Assembly (NCBI RefSeq): GCF_005080785.1
Contig: NZ_CP032998.1
Span: 328,203-392,202 of the forward strand
Length of the DNA stretch: 64,000 nucleotides
Source: Buchnera aphidicola (Stegophylla sp.)
GTDB taxonomy: Bacteria; Pseudomonadota; Gammaproteobacteria; Enterobacterales; Enterobacteriaceae
Direction of reading: 5' to 3'
In this document: positions 22,954-33,005 of the stretch, in pieces
Layout: each line of letters begins with the position of its first letter
How positions within the stretch are numbered: position 1 is the stretch's first letter
Notes under the pieces: model-generated
The model's database searches: none
What the model saw: only the letters and a program-made list of their open reading frames with translations
Told to the model about the DNA's origin: nothing
Translations under genes and position numbers: made by a program

Positions 22954-23457
22954 TTAACCACCAATAATTTCAAAAATTGATTTATTTCTTTTTTTTGCAA
23001 TCATTTTCGGAGATTTCATATTTTTTAAACCCTTCATAGTTGCTCTAACAATATTAATAGGATTCGTAGAACCATAAGCTTTCGCTAGAACATTTTGTAT
23101 ACCTACCACTTCTAAAACCGCTCTCATAGCTCCTCCCGCAATAATACCTGTCCCTTTTGAAGCAGGTTTCATAAAAATACTCGAACCAGTATGTACACCT
23201 TTAACAACATGCTGTAAAGTACCATTATAAATTTTAATTATAATCATATTTCGACGCGCTTGATCCATAGCTTTTTGAATTGCTGCAGGTACTTCACGAG
23301 CTTTACCATAACCAAACCCTACTTTCCCTTTTTGATCACCAACTACTGTTAACGCAGTAAACGAAAAAATTCTACCACCTTTTACTGTTTTTGAAACTCG
23401 ATTAACTGTAATTAATTTTTCTTTTAAATCATTATACATACTTTCCAACTTGACCAT
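22954..23457 (-). CDS. rpsE: 30S ribosomal protein S5
   Basis: S5 helps translational accuracy and mRNA unwinding at the entry site. The 167 residues equal E. coli. The dsRNA-binding fold is marked by [19 protein letters not shown] and [19 protein letters not shown]; the second domain has [18 protein letters not shown]. It is separated from rplR by 13 bases. Confidence 0.98.
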   Translation of the reverse strand: MVKLESMYNDLKEKLITVNRVSKTVKGGRIFSFTALTVVGDQKGKVGFGYGKAREVPAAIQKAMDQARRNMIIIKIYNGTLQHVVKGVHTGSSIFMKPASKGTGIIAGGAMRAVLEVVGIQNVLAKAYGSTNPINIVRATMKGLKNMKSPKMIAKKRNKSIFEIIGG

Positions 23458-23470
23458 ATTAATTATTACC

Positions 23471-23824
23471 TTAAAAATTTAACCCTGATTTTCTAGCAGA
23501 TTCTGCCAATGTTTTAATACGACCATGATATTTAAAACCTGATCGATCAAAAGAAACAACATTAATTCCTTTGCTTATCGCTCTCTGAGCAATAATCGAT
23601 CCAACAACACTAGCAGCCAATTTATTACCAGTATAATTAAGATTTTCTTTAATTTTTTTTTCTAAAGTTGATGCTACTGTACAAACACCATCAGTCTTGG
23701 AATCAATAATTTGAGCATATATATGACGTGAAGTACGATGTACAACTAAACGAAATTTATTTAATTTTTTCAGATGCATACGACATTTTTTTAATCTTCG
23801 AAAACGAACACTTTTTTTATTCAT
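23471..23824 (-). CDS. rplR: 50S ribosomal protein L18
   Basis: L18 carries 5S rRNA into the large subunit with L5. The frame is open further upstream to 23875, inside rplF. The ATG at 23824 gives [11 protein letters not shown] and 117 residues, exactly the E. coli length, so it is preferred although no strong Shine-Dalgarno precedes it. Conserved parts are [15 protein letters not shown] and [17 protein letters not shown]. Confidence 0.96.
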   Translation of the reverse strand: MNKKSVRFRRLKKCRMHLKKLNKFRLVVHRTSRHIYAQIIDSKTDGVCTVASTLEKKIKENLNYTGNKLAASVVGSIIAQRAISKGINVVSFDRSGFKYHGRIKTLAESARKSGLNF

Positions 23825-23837
23825 TATACTATGCATA

Positions 23838-24374
23838 CTATTTTTTCTTTGCCTCTTTAATACGTACCAGTTCATCTACATACCGTACACCTTTTCCTTT
23901 ATAAGATTCTGGTTTTCTTTTAAATCTTAAATTTGCCGCCACTTGACCTAATAATTGTTTATCAAAACTTCTTAAAATAATTTCTGTAGCAGATATATTT
24001 TCTGCAACAATCCCATCTGGAAGAGTATATTGAACAGCATGAGAATATCCTAAAAACATATGAATAATATTATTTGGTTCAACTGAAACTTTATACCCTA
24101 CTCCAATTAACTTTAATGTCTTAGAAAATCCTATAGTAATTCCAATAATCATAGAATTTACTAACGATCGTACAGTTCCTGCTTGCATCCAAGCATCATG
24201 TTTATTAAATTTTGGACTAAAAAATAACATATTATTTTTATTTTTAATAATAACAGAACTATGAAAATATTTCTTAAAAATTTTACCTTTACTTTTCACA
24301 ACAATCATATTATGATCTAATACAATACTTACATTTTTAGGTACTATAATAAATTTTTTAGCAATACGAGACAT
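23838..24374 (-). CDS. rplF: 50S ribosomal protein L6
   Basis: L6 lies near the factor-binding stalk base and the sarcin-ricin loop. The 178 residues (E. coli 177) start [15 protein letters not shown] and end with the RNA-binding tail [23 protein letters not shown] precedes the ATG. It is flanked by rpsH and rplR in ancestral order. Confidence 0.98.
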   Translation of the reverse strand: MSRIAKKFIIVPKNVSIVLDHNMIVVKSKGKIFKKYFHSSVIIKNKNNMLFFSPKFNKHDAWMQAGTVRSLVNSMIIGITIGFSKTLKLIGVGYKVSVEPNNIIHMFLGYSHAVQYTLPDGIVAENISATEIILRSFDKQLLGQVAANLRFKRKPESYKGKGVRYVDELVRIKEAKKK

Positions 24375-24391
24375 TTATTATCCCTCCAACA

Positions 24392-24787
24392 CTAATAAAC
24401 AAAACAAATAATTTCACCACCAATACCCATTTTTTTAGCTTTCTTATTACTCATAACACCTTTAGAAGTGGACAACACAGCGATTCCTAAACCATCTATA
24501 ACATTTGGTAAATGATGTTTATTTTTATACACACGTAAACTAGGTTTACTAATACGTTTAATATCTTCAATTACAGCTTTCCCATTAAAATATTTCAAAA
24601 TAATTTTTAATATTATATGATTCCTCACATGATTCACAATATAATCTTTAATATAACCTTCTTGTTTTAAAACACAACTAATTGCAATTTTTAACTTTGA
24701 AGAAGGCATACATACAAAAATCTTATTCGCTAATTGACTATTTCGAATACGTGTGAACATATCTGATATAGGATCTTGCATACTCAT
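24392..24787 (-). CDS. rpsH: 30S ribosomal protein S8
   Basis: S8 binds the central domain of 16S rRNA and, in E. coli, represses the spc operon at the rplE start. The frame is open to 24802, but [16 protein letters not shown] from 24787 matches the E. coli N-terminus and gives 131 residues (E. coli 130). The C-terminal [20 protein letters not shown] is typical. AGTGAG lies upstream. Confidence 0.96.
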   Translation of the reverse strand: MSMQDPISDMFTRIRNSQLANKIFVCMPSSKLKIAISCVLKQEGYIKDYIVNHVRNHIILKIILKYFNGKAVIEDIKRISKPSLRVYKNKHHLPNVIDGLGIAVLSTSKGVMSNKKAKKMGIGGEIICFVY

Positions 24788-24826
24788 GATATTTATACTC
24801 ACTGTTTATAAAATTAAAATTATATT

Positions 24827-25132
24827 TTACCAACTAGATTTTTTTAAACCAGGAATCTCTCCTCGCATTGCAAATTCTCGTAATTTCATTCTACTTAATC
24901 CAAATTTTCTTACAAATCCATGAGGTCTACCAGTGTGTAAACAACGATTCCTTTGTCTACATAAACTAGAATCTCGAGGTAAAGTTTGTAATTTTAATAC
25001 TGCTTTCCATCGTTTTGATTGTTTAACTGAAATATCAGAAATAATTTTTTTTAAATTCTGACGTACTTTAAAAAATTTTATTCCTAATTTAATACGTTTA
25101 CTTTCACGTGCTTTCATAGATTCTTTAGCCAT
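24827..25132 (-). CDS. rpsN: 30S ribosomal protein S14
   Basis: S14 assembles into the 30S head. The 101 residues equal E. coli. The form without zinc is indicated by [20 protein letters not shown], which has no paired CxxC motifs. The end [18 protein letters not shown] is characteristic. AAAAGGAATAT precedes the ATG. Confidence 0.98.
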   Translation of the reverse strand: MAKESMKARESKRIKLGIKFFKVRQNLKKIISDISVKQSKRWKAVLKLQTLPRDSSLCRQRNRCLHTGRPHGFVRKFGLSRMKLREFAMRGEIPGLKKSSW

Positions 25133-25154
25133 AAACTTATATTCCTTTTACATA

Positions 25155-25691
25155 TTATACACGAAAGGGAAAATTAAAATAAGACAATAATAAATATCCT
25201 TCATTATCCGAATGAGCTGTCGTAGTAATAGTAATATTTAAACCACGTATTTTATCAATCTTATCATAATTAATCTCAGGAAAAATAATTTGTTCACGTA
25301 TACCTAAGCTATAATTACCACGACCATCAAAAGATTTCTTCGAAAATCCTCTAAAATCACGAATTCTGGGTATTACAATGGTAATTAAACGATATAAAAA
25401 ATCCCATTTTCGACATCCTCGTAAAGTTACCTTACAACCAATAGGATAACCTTCACGTATTTTAAAACTAGAAATAGATTTTTTCGCTTTTGTAATATAT
25501 GGTTTCTGACCAGAAATAGCCGTCAAATCTGAAATAGCATAATCTAAAGTTTTTTTTTCCTGATCTGCTTTACCAATTCCCATATTTAAAGTAATTTTAT
25601 CAATTTTAGGAACCTGCATAACAGAAGTATACTGAAATTTTCTCATAAATTTTCTTATTATATGTTCTTTATAATAATTATATAATACCAA
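25155..25691 (-). CDS. rplE: 50S ribosomal protein L5
   Basis: L5 binds 5S rRNA and contacts P-site tRNA. The 178 residues (E. coli 179) include [20 protein letters not shown] near the start and [22 protein letters not shown] lies about nine bases upstream of the ATG. It is third in the spc operon. Confidence 0.98.
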   Translation of the reverse strand: MVLYNYYKEHIIRKFMRKFQYTSVMQVPKIDKITLNMGIGKADQEKKTLDYAISDLTAISGQKPYITKAKKSISSFKIREGYPIGCKVTLRGCRKWDFLYRLITIVIPRIRDFRGFSKKSFDGRGNYSLGIREQIIFPEINYDKIDKIRGLNITITTTAHSDNEGYLLLSYFNFPFRV

Positions 25692-25706
25692 AATCTATCC
25701 CTCCAT

Positions 25707-26024
25707 TTATTTAATAACTTGATGATCAGATTTTAAAAATCGAACCTTTTTATTAGTAATAAATTTAAACCCTACTCGATCAGGTTTATTACTTTTAGAA
25801 TTTACAATCGCTACATTAGAAATATGTATAGGAGATTCTTTTTTAATAATTCCACCATATTGATTCTGATCAGGAATTGATTTTTGATGTTTATAAATAA
25901 TATTTACACCTTCTACAATTATTTTATTTCGTTTTTTTAAAATACACTTTACTTTCCCAATTTTGTTTTTATCTTTACCAGATATGATTACCACAGTATC
26001 ACCATTCCGAATTTTTAATGCCAT
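25707..26024 (-). CDS. rplX: 50S ribosomal protein L24
   Basis: L24 starts 50S assembly. Two ATG codons are adjacent. AGGA is three bases from the first (26027) and six from the second (26024), so the second is chosen, giving MALKIRNGDTVVIISGKDK and 105 residues (E. coli 104). The KOW motif is the NGDTVVIISGKDKNKIGKV segment. Confidence 0.95.
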   Translation of the reverse strand: MALKIRNGDTVVIISGKDKNKIGKVKCILKKRNKIIVEGVNIIYKHQKSIPDQNQYGGIIKKESPIHISNVAIVNSKSNKPDRVGFKFITNKKVRFLKSDHQVIK

Positions 26025-26049
26025 CATATATCCTTTTTTTTTAAAATGA

Positions 26050-26418
26050 TTAAAGTACTTCTGGAGCTAATGAAACAATTTTCATAAATTTTTCTAATCT
26101 AAGTTCACGTGTTATAGGTCCAAATACACGTGTACCAATTGGTTGATCAGAATTATTTAAAATTACACAAGCATTAGTATCAAAACGTATTAAAGAACCA
26201 TCCAATCTTCGAATACCTTTTTTAGTACGTACCACTAATGCTTTTAATACTTCTCCTTTTTTTACTTTACCTCTAGGAACAGCTTCTTTAATAGTAACTT
26301 TAATAATATCACCAATACTAGCATACCGTCTTTTTGAACCACCCAAAACACGAATACACATTGCTAATCGTGCTCCTGAATTATCAGCAACTTTTAATAT
26401 CGTCTGTTCTTGAATCAT
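26050..26418 (-). CDS. rplN: 50S ribosomal protein L14
   Basis: L14 forms inter-subunit bridges and is first in the spc operon. The frame extends upstream to 26511, but that part is the spc promoter and S10 terminator region. The ATG at 26418 has AAGGTG seven bases upstream and gives [17 protein letters not shown], 122 residues (E. coli 123). The signature [20 protein letters not shown] is intact. Confidence 0.97.
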   Translation of the reverse strand: MIQEQTILKVADNSGARLAMCIRVLGGSKRRYASIGDIIKVTIKEAVPRGKVKKGEVLKALVVRTKKGIRRLDGSLIRFDTNACVILNNSDQPIGTRVFGPITRELRLEKFMKIVSLAPEVL

Positions 26419-26461
26419 ATTATTCACCTTCATTATAAACATAATTATTAATACATCATCA

Positions 26462-26470
26462 ATTATAACA
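26462..26470 (-). promoter_or_regulatory. spc operon extended -10 promoter element
   Basis: On the minus strand TGTTATAAT is a perfect extended -10 (TG, one base, TATAAT), about 44 bases before the rplN start. The -35 region 17 bases upstream is a poor match, as is common for extended -10 promoters. It lies right after the S10 operon terminator, the place a separate spc promoter would be. Confidence 0.55.
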
Positions 26471-26495
26471 CACATCAAATATTTTAAAATAATAA

Positions 26496-26521
26496 GAAGA
26501 CATGTAAACATTCATGTCTTC
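26496..26521 (-). terminator. S10 operon terminator
   Basis: On the minus strand GAAGACATG and CATGTCTTC form a perfect nine-pair stem with an eight-base loop, followed by TTATTATTTT. It lies eight bases beyond the rpsQ stop. rpsQ is the last gene of the S10 operon in E. coli, so the S10/spc operon boundary appears to be kept. Confidence 0.75.
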
Positions 26522-26528
26522 ATAAAAA

Positions 26529-26780
26529 TTAGTAAACAAACTTTTTAAAAATTTTAACTAAAGTCCATGATTTAGTTTTAGAAATAGGACGACATTCTGA
26601 TATTTCCACAATATCCCCATTAGAACATTCATTATTTGCATCATGAATATGAATTTTTGTATTCTTACGAATAAATTTTTTGTACATGGGGTGTTTAATA
26701 AACCGTTCTATTAAAACTACCGCTGAATTTTGCATTTTATCACTAATTACACGACCTTTTAATATTTTAATCGTTTTCAT
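26529..26780 (-). CDS. rpsQ: 30S ribosomal protein S17
   Basis: A primary 16S-binding protein. The 83 residues (E. coli 84) contain [20 protein letters not shown] and [18 protein letters not shown]. It is the last gene of the S10 operon, followed at once by a rho-independent-type terminator, and starts two bases after rpmC. Confidence 0.97.
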   Translation of the reverse strand: MKTIKILKGRVISDKMQNSAVVLIERFIKHPMYKKFIRKNTKIHIHDANNECSNGDIVEISECRPISKTKSWTLVKIFKKFVY

Positions 26781-26782
26781 AA

Positions 26783-26974
26783 TTAATATTTTCTCTTCTC
26801 AGTTAATATAGTTTTAATTCGAGAAATATTACGACGCACTCTTCGTAATAAATGAACATGTTTTAATTTTCTTTGAGATAACTGAATTCGTAAATTAAAT
26901 TTTTCTTGTAATAAATTTAATAAATCATTATATAAATTATGAATAGATTTTTTACGTAATTCTATCAATTTCAT
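26783..26974 (-). CDS. rpmC: 50S ribosomal protein L29
   Basis: L29 sits at the peptide exit and helps dock trigger factor and SRP. The 63 residues equal E. coli. The ELRKKS start and the helical hairpin with [25 protein letters not shown] segment, broken here after 20 residues in description, fit the family. It is four bases from rplP. Confidence 0.95.
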   Translation of the reverse strand: MKLIELRKKSIHNLYNDLLNLLQEKFNLRIQLSQRKLKHVHLLRRVRRNISRIKTILTEKRKY

Positions 26975-26978
26975 TATG

Positions 26979-27386
26979 TTACACCATTTTAGTTACAAAA
27001 ACAGTTTTAACAGACAATTTTGATGCAGCTAATTTAAACGCTAAACGTGATTCCTCTTCAGAAATACCATCTATTTCATATAATATTTTTCCAGGCTGTA
27101 CTAAAAATACCCAATATTCAACATTACCTTTCCCTTTACCCATTCTGACTTCCAATGGTTTTTGAGTAATTGGTTTATCCGGAAAGACACGTATCCATAT
27201 TTTTCCTTGTCGTTTCATCGATCTCGTTATTGATCTTCGAGCAGATTCAATTTGACGACCTGTTAAACGTCCTCGAGTAATTGCTTTCAAACCAAATTGA
27301 CCAAAATGCACATAAGAATTTAAAACTAATCCTCTATTTTTACCTTTATGCATTTTTCGAAACTTAGTACGTTTAGGTTGTAACAT
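26979..27386 (-). CDS. rplP: 50S ribosomal protein L16
   Basis: L16 shapes the A-site side of the peptidyl transferase region. The 135 residues (E. coli 136) begin [19 protein letters not shown] and include the conserved [20 protein letters not shown] and [12 protein letters not shown]. Its start codon overlaps the rpsC stop by one base, so translation is likely coupled. Confidence 0.98.
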   Translation of the reverse strand: MLQPKRTKFRKMHKGKNRGLVLNSYVHFGQFGLKAITRGRLTGRQIESARRSITRSMKRQGKIWIRVFPDKPITQKPLEVRMGKGKGNVEYWVFLVQPGKILYEIDGISEEESRLAFKLAASKLSVKTVFVTKMV

Positions 27387-28120
27387 TATCTTAATAATCT
27401 CCCTCTATTATCGATATTTAGAACATACCGTCTTCTCTTTTTCTGTTTTTTTTTCACAACATCTCTTTTAGTATTTTCAATAATTTTCATACCATCCAAT
27501 ATTTCACCTTTAAAAACCCATACTTTTACACCAATAATACCATATGTTGTATGTGCTTCTGATAAACTATATTCAATATCTGCACGTAAAGTATGTAACG
27601 GTACACGACCTTCACGATACCACTCTGTTCGTGCTATTTCCGTACCACCTAAACGACCACTTACTTCTACCTTGATACCTTTTGCGCCTTTTTTCATAGC
27701 ATTCTGTACAGATCTTTTCATAGCGCGACGAAACATAATTCTTCGCTCTAATTGTGAAGCAATATTATCAGAAATTAATTTAGCATCTAATTCAGGTTTT
27801 TTAATTTCTGTAATATTAATTTGTGTTGGGAACCCAGCAATATTCGCAACTTCTAATCTTAATTTTTCAACATCTTCCCCTCCTTTCCCAATCAAAATAC
27901 CAGGACGAGCAGTATAAATAGTAACGCGAACATTTTTTGATAAACGATCAATAACTATACGAGAAACAGATGCCTTACTTAATTTTTTAATTAAAAACTG
28001 ACGAATTTCAAAATCATTATATAAATATGTAGAAAAATTTTTATTATCTGCAAACCAAGTAGAATTCCAATATTTTATAATACCTAATCGCATACCATGA
28101 GGATGTACTTTCTGACCCAT
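27386..28120 (-). CDS. rpsC: 30S ribosomal protein S3
   Basis: S3 forms part of the mRNA entry tunnel and has helicase activity with S4 and S5. The 244 residues exceed the 233 of E. coli because of a basic C-terminal tail ([14 protein letters not shown]). The KH domain is marked by [17 protein letters not shown], and the C-terminal domain by [26 protein letters not shown] precedes the ATG. Confidence 0.98.
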   Translation of the reverse strand: MGQKVHPHGMRLGIIKYWNSTWFADNKNFSTYLYNDFEIRQFLIKKLSKASVSRIVIDRLSKNVRVTIYTARPGILIGKGGEDVEKLRLEVANIAGFPTQINITEIKKPELDAKLISDNIASQLERRIMFRRAMKRSVQNAMKKGAKGIKVEVSGRLGGTEIARTEWYREGRVPLHTLRADIEYSLSEAHTTYGIIGVKVWVFKGEILDGMKIIENTKRDVVKKKQKKRRRYVLNIDNRGRLLR

Positions 28121-28145
28121 ATTAATTCCTATAAAATATTAGCTT

Positions 28146-28478
28146 TTATTTATTAGATACAATAACAGTAATATGACTAGTACGTTTTAAAATATGATCT
28201 GACCGCCCTTTGGCTCTAGGTATGATACGTTTCATCATTGGACCTTCATCAACATAAATCTCTTTTATAAACAAATTATTTACATTAATACCAAAATTAT
28301 GATGAGCATTTGCGATAGCAGAATTAAGAACTTTTTTTACTAAAAAAGCAGATTTTTTTTTATGATAATTTAAAAAATCCATAATATGAGTAATTTTTTT
28401 ACCTCGAATACAATTCACAATTAACCTTAATTTTTGTGCTGATGATTTTGCTTTTCTGTATTTAGATACAATTTCCAT
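28146..28478 (-). CDS. rplV: 50S ribosomal protein L22
   Basis: L22 lines the exit tunnel with its long beta hairpin. The 110 residues equal E. coli. Recognisable parts are [21 protein letters not shown] and, at the hairpin, [15 protein letters not shown]. It starts nine bases after rpsS ends. Confidence 0.97.
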   Translation of the reverse strand: MEIVSKYRKAKSSAQKLRLIVNCIRGKKITHIMDFLNYHKKKSAFLVKKVLNSAIANAHHNFGINVNNLFIKEIYVDEGPMMKRIIPRAKGRSDHILKRTSHITVIVSNK

Positions 28479-28486
28479 AAATTTTA

Positions 28487-28768
28487 TTACCTAACTTTTT
28501 TAATTTTTTTATCTGAAATATGACCTTTATAAGTACGAGTTAAAGAAAATTCACCCAACTTATGACCTACCATATCTTCTGTAATAAATACCGGTATATG
28601 ATGACGACCGTTATGAATAGAAATAGTTAAACCTACCATATCGGGGAAAATAGTTGATCTTCTAGACCATGTTTTAATTACTTTTTTATTAGAAAACTTA
28701 TTTATTTTTTTTACTTTTGATAATAAATTAACATCAATAAAGGGTCCTTTTTTAAGAGAACGGGGCAT
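28487..28768 (-). CDS. rpsS: 30S ribosomal protein S19
   Basis: S19 pairs with S13 in the 30S head. The 93 residues (E. coli 92) start [16 protein letters not shown] and contain [18 protein letters not shown] and [23 protein letters not shown] lies upstream. The neighbours rplB and rplV are ancestral. Confidence 0.98.
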   Translation of the reverse strand: MPRSLKKGPFIDVNLLSKVKKINKFSNKKVIKTWSRRSTIFPDMVGLTISIHNGRHHIPVFITEDMVGHKLGEFSLTRTYKGHISDKKIKKVR

Positions 28769-28784
28769 ATAAATATCCTCAATA

Positions 28785-29612
28785 TTATTTATTACTATTA
28801 CAATGACGTAAAATAAATTTATCAGTACGCTTATTTCTACGAGTTTTTTTACCTTTAGTTTGTTTCCCCCATGGAGTTACTGGATGTTTACCAAAATTTC
28901 TTCCTTCCCCTCCACCATGAGGATGATCAACAGGGTTCATAGCAGTACCACGTACTGTTGGTCTAATACCTCGCCATCGCGAAGCACCTGCTTTACCTAA
29001 CATTTTTAACATATGCTCAGAATTTCCTACTTCTCCAATGGTGGCACGACATTGAAAATTAATCTTACGAATCTCACCTGAACGTAATCTAATAGTAACA
29101 TAAATACCTTCACGAGCAATAATTTGAGCATAATTACCAGCAGTACGAGCAATTTGACCGCCTTTATAAGGTTTCATTTCAATGTTATGAATTAATGTAC
29201 CCACCGGAATATTTTTCATAGGTAAACTATTTCCAATTTTAATCATCACCTTATCACCCGAAACTATTTCATCTCCTACATTCAATTTTTTAGGAGCTAA
29301 AATATAGTTTCTTGTTCCATCTTGATATAAAATTAATGCTATATTCGCAGATCGATTAGGATCATATTCCAATCGTTCAACACGAGCAGTAATATTATCC
29401 TTAAGACGTTTAAAATCAATAACACGATAAATACGTTTATGTTGACCACCAATATGTCTCGTTGTAATACGACCTTGATTATTTCTACCTCCACTTTTAG
29501 AACTACTTTTCGACAATAAAGAGTATGGGCGTCCTTTATATAAACCAGAATTGACCACTTTAATAACATGTCGACGACCAGGAGATGTTGGTTTACATTT
29601 CATAATAATCAT
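28785..29612 (-). CDS. rplB: 50S ribosomal protein L2
   Basis: L2 is needed for subunit joining and peptidyl transfer. Two in-frame ATGs precede [16 protein letters not shown] nearly touches the first (29618) and is well spaced from the second (29612), which gives 275 residues (E. coli 273). The peptidyl-transferase segment [14 protein letters not shown] with its essential histidine is intact. Confidence 0.97.
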   Translation of the reverse strand: MIIMKCKPTSPGRRHVIKVVNSGLYKGRPYSLLSKSSSKSGGRNNQGRITTRHIGGQHKRIYRVIDFKRLKDNITARVERLEYDPNRSANIALILYQDGTRNYILAPKKLNVGDEIVSGDKVMIKIGNSLPMKNIPVGTLIHNIEMKPYKGGQIARTAGNYAQIIAREGIYVTIRLRSGEIRKINFQCRATIGEVGNSEHMLKMLGKAGASRWRGIRPTVRGTAMNPVDHPHGGGEGRNFGKHPVTPWGKQTKGKKTRRNKRTDKFILRHCNSNK

Positions 29613-29645
29613 ATTCATTTCCTTAATTACTATATATACTAATAA

Positions 29646-29945
29646 CTAAATATTTTTTATAAAATCTAAATTTTGTCCTTTTTGAAAAGTAATATACGCT
29701 TTTTTCCAATTTTTTTTATAAATATTATATTTTCCTTTTTTTTTCACTTTACCTTTTACTAAAACTGTATTAATGTCTTTAACATCTACTGAAAATAATT
29801 TTTTAAAAGCTACTTTAATCTCCAATTTCGTAGCTTTTACAGCAACTCTAAATATTAACTTATTATTTGTATTGAAAGCAATAGAAGCTTTTTCAGATAC
29901 ATGAGGAACATATAATATTTGATATGATTGCTCTTGTGATATCAT
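29646..29945 (-). CDS. rplW: 50S ribosomal protein L23
   Basis: L23 is the main docking site for trigger factor and SRP at the tunnel exit. The 99 residues (E. coli 100) show the tyrosine-rich start, [12 protein letters not shown] and the [20 protein letters not shown] segment. Its start lies four bases inside the end of rplD, suggesting coupling. Confidence 0.96.
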   Translation of the reverse strand: MISQEQSYQILYVPHVSEKASIAFNTNNKLIFRVAVKATKLEIKVAFKKLFSVDVKDINTVLVKGKVKKKGKYNIYKKNWKKAYITFQKGQNLDFIKNI

Positions 29946-30550
29946 GTAAGTAAAAGATCCTCAATTTTTATTATTGCTAATCTAGTAATAATAATATTTT
30001 TAAAAGAAACTAAATATACTGGATTGATATATTTAACATCCTGAGTACACACTTTATATAAATTTCGAGATGCTAAAAACAAATTATTATCTAAATAATT
30101 TTTAATAATTAATGTTTCTTGTAAATTTAAAATTTTTAATTTTTTTAATAATAATTTTGTTTTAGGATACAATATTGAAAAATCTTCAAAAACTAATAAT
30201 CTATTTTGACGTATTAATTGTGAAAAAATACTACTTAACGCTCCCCGATACATTCTTCTATTCACTTTCTTATTATATACTTTCGGTTTTGCCGCAAAAG
30301 TTACTCCACCAGATCTCCATAATGGACTTCGAATAGAGCCCACACGCGCTCGACCAGTTCCCTTTTGACGCCAAGGTTTTTTACCAGAACCTGAAACTTC
30401 CGATTTACTTTTTTGTGCACGACTCCACTGACGTGAACCAGACAAATATAATGTGATTATTTGATGAACTAAAGATTCATTAAAACTATGATTAAAAACA
30501 TCATCTGAAACAATAAGAGAATCTCCTGAATCTTGTAAAATTAATTCCAT
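29942..30550 (-). CDS. rplD: 50S ribosomal protein L4
   Basis: L4 lines the exit tunnel and in E. coli represses the S10 operon. The 202 residues (E. coli 201) hold the tunnel loop [20 protein letters not shown] and [15 protein letters not shown]. The C-terminal half is more diverged, with many Leu, Ile and Asn. It overlaps rplW by four bases. Confidence 0.97.
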   Translation of the reverse strand: MELILQDSGDSLIVSDDVFNHSFNESLVHQIITLYLSGSRQWSRAQKSKSEVSGSGKKPWRQKGTGRARVGSIRSPLWRSGGVTFAAKPKVYNKKVNRRMYRGALSSIFSQLIRQNRLLVFEDFSILYPKTKLLLKKLKILNLQETLIIKNYLDNNLFLASRNLYKVCTQDVKYINPVYLVSFKNIIITRLAIIKIEDLLLT

Positions 30551-30561
30551 TATAATTTTCC

Positions 30562-31191
30562 TTATTTTTTTACAGACGGTTTAATAATTACATCTCCACC
30601 TGGTGCACCAGGAATAGAACCTTTAACAAATAACAAATTATTTTTAGTATTAACTTGAACAATACGTAAATTTTGTATCGTAACACGATGATTACCTAAA
30701 TGACCCGCCATTTTTTTACCCTTAAATACCCTTCCAGGAGTTTGATTTTGACCAATAGAACCAGGTGCTCTATGAGATAACGAATTACCATGAGTAGCAT
30801 CCTGCATACTAAAATTCCAACGTTTTATTGTACCTGCAAACCCTTTTCCTTTAGATATACCAGTAATATCAACTGTTTTAAAAACATTAAAAAAATTCAC
30901 ACTCATTTTTTGTCCTACATGAAACATCTTAGTATCCAAAACTTTAAATTCCCATAAACCTCGACCGGGCAATACTCCATATTTAGCAAAATGACCTATC
31001 TCCGGTTTTAATAATTTATTCTGTTTTTTTATGCCAGTCGTTATTTGCACTGCGCAATAACGATCATTAACAAAATTTTTAATCTGAGTAACACGATTTT
31101 CAACAACTTCAATAACCGTTATAGGAATTGAAGTACCTTCTTTAGTAAAAATACGTGTCATGCCAATTTTTTTACCAACTAAACCCATCAT
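30562..31191 (-). CDS. rplC: 50S ribosomal protein L3
   Basis: L3 is an early assembly protein reaching the peptidyl transferase centre. The 209 residues equal E. coli. The start [15 protein letters not shown] aligns one to one with E. coli MIGLVGKK. The conserved centre is [20 protein letters not shown] with its glutamine (methylated by PrmB in E. coli). Confidence 0.98.
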   Translation of the reverse strand: MMGLVGKKIGMTRIFTKEGTSIPITVIEVVENRVTQIKNFVNDRYCAVQITTGIKKQNKLLKPEIGHFAKYGVLPGRGLWEFKVLDTKMFHVGQKMSVNFFNVFKTVDITGISKGKGFAGTIKRWNFSMQDATHGNSLSHRAPGSIGQNQTPGRVFKGKKMAGHLGNHRVTIQNLRIVQVNTKNNLLFVKGSIPGAPGGDVIIKPSVKK

Positions 31192-31226
31192 ATAATTTTC
31201 ACCAACTATAATTTATCATTATTAAT

Positions 31227-31541
31227 TTAATTTAAACTAATTTGTACGTCTACTCCTGAAGATAAATCTAATTTCATTAATGCATCAATAGTTTTTTCAG
31301 TAGGTTTTATAATATCAATTAACCTTTTATGTGTACAAATTTCATATTGATCACGTGCATCTTTATTAACATGAGGAGAAATTAAAATAGTAAATCGTTC
31401 TTTTCGAGTAGGTAAAGGAATAGGACCTTTAACTTGTGCACCAGTTCTTTTAGCTGTTTCCACAATTTCAAATGTAGACTGATCGATTAACCGATGATCA
31501 AAAGCTTTCAAACGAATACGAATTCTTTGATGATTCTTCAT
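31227..31541 (-). CDS. rpsJ: 30S ribosomal protein S10 (NusE)
   Basis: S10 serves in the 30S head and, with NusB, binds boxA in rRNA antitermination. The frame opens at 31580, but [19 protein letters not shown] from 31541 matches the E. coli start and gives 104 residues (E. coli 103), with GGAGATG upstream. It is the first gene of the S10 operon; no strong promoter is obvious in the 150 bases before it. Confidence 0.97.
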   Translation of the reverse strand: MKNHQRIRIRLKAFDHRLIDQSTFEIVETAKRTGAQVKGPIPLPTRKERFTILISPHVNKDARDQYEICTHKRLIDIIKPTEKTIDALMKLDLSSGVDVQISLN

Positions 31542-31693
31542 ACAATGCCATCTCCAATTATATAAAAATTTTAAAACCACCTAAAAATAAATAAAATTAT
31601 AATAATAAAATATTTTCACGTTATTAATATAAATATTTAATAACATACCTATTTGAACATATTATTCACATTATTAAAACATAATATGTAATT

Positions 31694-31723
31694 AAGAAAA
31701 GAGTATTTTAATTCTCTTCTCTT
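31694..31723 (-). terminator. candidate terminator after tuf
   Basis: On the minus strand AAGAGAAGAG pairs with CTCTTTTCTT (ten pairs, one G-U) around a ten-base loop, followed by an A/T-rich run. It lies 26 bases past the tuf stop and before the S10 operon, so it probably ends the str operon. The T-run is short, which lowers confidence. Confidence 0.5.
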
Positions 31724-31748
31724 AAAATATTGAAACAATTACATCATA

Positions 31749-32933
31749 CTAACTAATTACCTTCACTACAACACCAGCACCAACAGTACGTCCACCTTCT
31801 CGAATTGCAAATCTTAATCCATTTGACATAGCAATAGGATGAATTAAAGTAACAACCATTTTAATATTATCACCAGGCATAACCATTTCCACATTTTGAG
31901 GTAATTCAATAAAACCAGTAACATCAGTAGTTCGAAAATAAAATTGAGGACGATAACCTTTAAAAAAAGGAGTATGTCTACCACCTTCTTCTTTTGTAAG
32001 AATATACACTTCTGATTCGAATTTAACATGAGGATGAATACTACCAGGTTTAGATAACACTTGACCACGTTCTATTTCATGACGTTTTGTTCCTCGTAAT
32101 AAAATACCTACATTTTCTCCAGCTCGACCTTCATCTAATAATTTTCTAAACATTTCTACACCAGTACAAATAGTTTTCGTAGTAGGTTTAATTCCAACAA
32201 TCTCAACTTCTTCACCAACTTTAATAACACCCTTTTCTACTCTTCCTGTCACTACAGTACCTCGACCAGAAATAGAAAATACATCCTCAATAGGTAATAA
32301 AAATGGTTTATCAATATCACGTTTCGGTAAAGGAATATAAGTATCTAAAGCATTAGACAATTCAATAATTTTTGATTCCCATTTAACATCTCCATCTAAA
32401 GCTTTTAATGCCGAACCCCGAATAATTGGTATTTCATCTCCTGGAAAATTATATTGTGTTAATAAATCACGAACTTCCATTTCTACTAATTCTAATAATT
32501 CTTCATCATCTACCATATCACACTTATTTAAAAACACCACTATATGAGGAACACCTACTTGACGACCCAATAAAATATGTTCTCGAGTTTGTGGCATAGG
32601 ACCATCCGTAGCTGCAACAACTAAAATAGCTCCATCCATTTGTGCTGCTCCAGTGATCATATTTTTAATATAATCAGCATGACCAGGACAATCAACATGT
32701 GCATAATGACGGTTTTGCGTATCATATTCAACATGAGAAGTATTAATCGTAATCCCTCTAGCTTTTTCTTCTGGAGCATTATCAATTTGATCAAAAGCAC
32801 GCGCAGAACCACCATAACGTTTTGATAAAACTGTTGTAATAGCAGAAGTTAAAGTTGTTTTACCATGATCTACATGCCCTATAGTACCTACATTAATATG
32901 AGGTTTTAAACGTTGAAATTTTTCTTTAGACAC
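31749..32933 (-). CDS. tuf: elongation factor Tu
   Basis: EF-Tu brings aminoacyl-tRNA to the ribosome. The 394 residues equal E. coli. G-box motifs are GHVDHGKTT near 19-26, DCPGHADY near 81 and NKCDMVD near 136. The start codon is GTG, as in E. coli tufA, with AAAAGGAA upstream. Only one tuf gene is in this window; the E. coli tufB site is elsewhere. The low divergence and C-rich codon patches fit a highly expressed protein. Confidence 0.99.
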   Translation of the reverse strand: MSKEKFQRLKPHINVGTIGHVDHGKTTLTSAITTVLSKRYGGSARAFDQIDNAPEEKARGITINTSHVEYDTQNRHYAHVDCPGHADYIKNMITGAAQMDGAILVVAATDGPMPQTREHILLGRQVGVPHIVVFLNKCDMVDDEELLELVEMEVRDLLTQYNFPGDEIPIIRGSALKALDGDVKWESKIIELSNALDTYIPLPKRDIDKPFLLPIEDVFSISGRGTVVTGRVEKGVIKVGEEVEIVGIKPTTKTICTGVEMFRKLLDEGRAGENVGILLRGTKRHEIERGQVLSKPGSIHPHVKFESEVYILTKEEGGRHTPFFKGYRPQFYFRTTDVTGFIELPQNVEMVMPGDNIKMVVTLIHPIAMSNGLRFAIREGGRTVGAGVVVKVIS

Positions 32934-33005
32934 AATTTTTTCCTTTTGTATAACATAATAAAAAATTAATTATAAATTATAATATAATGTATTAAAAAAA
33001 TAATT

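Noticed and set aside
26419-26511. N-terminal extension of rplN
   Set aside because: It would run through the S10 terminator and spc promoter, and the family start MIQEQ has its own AAGGTG.
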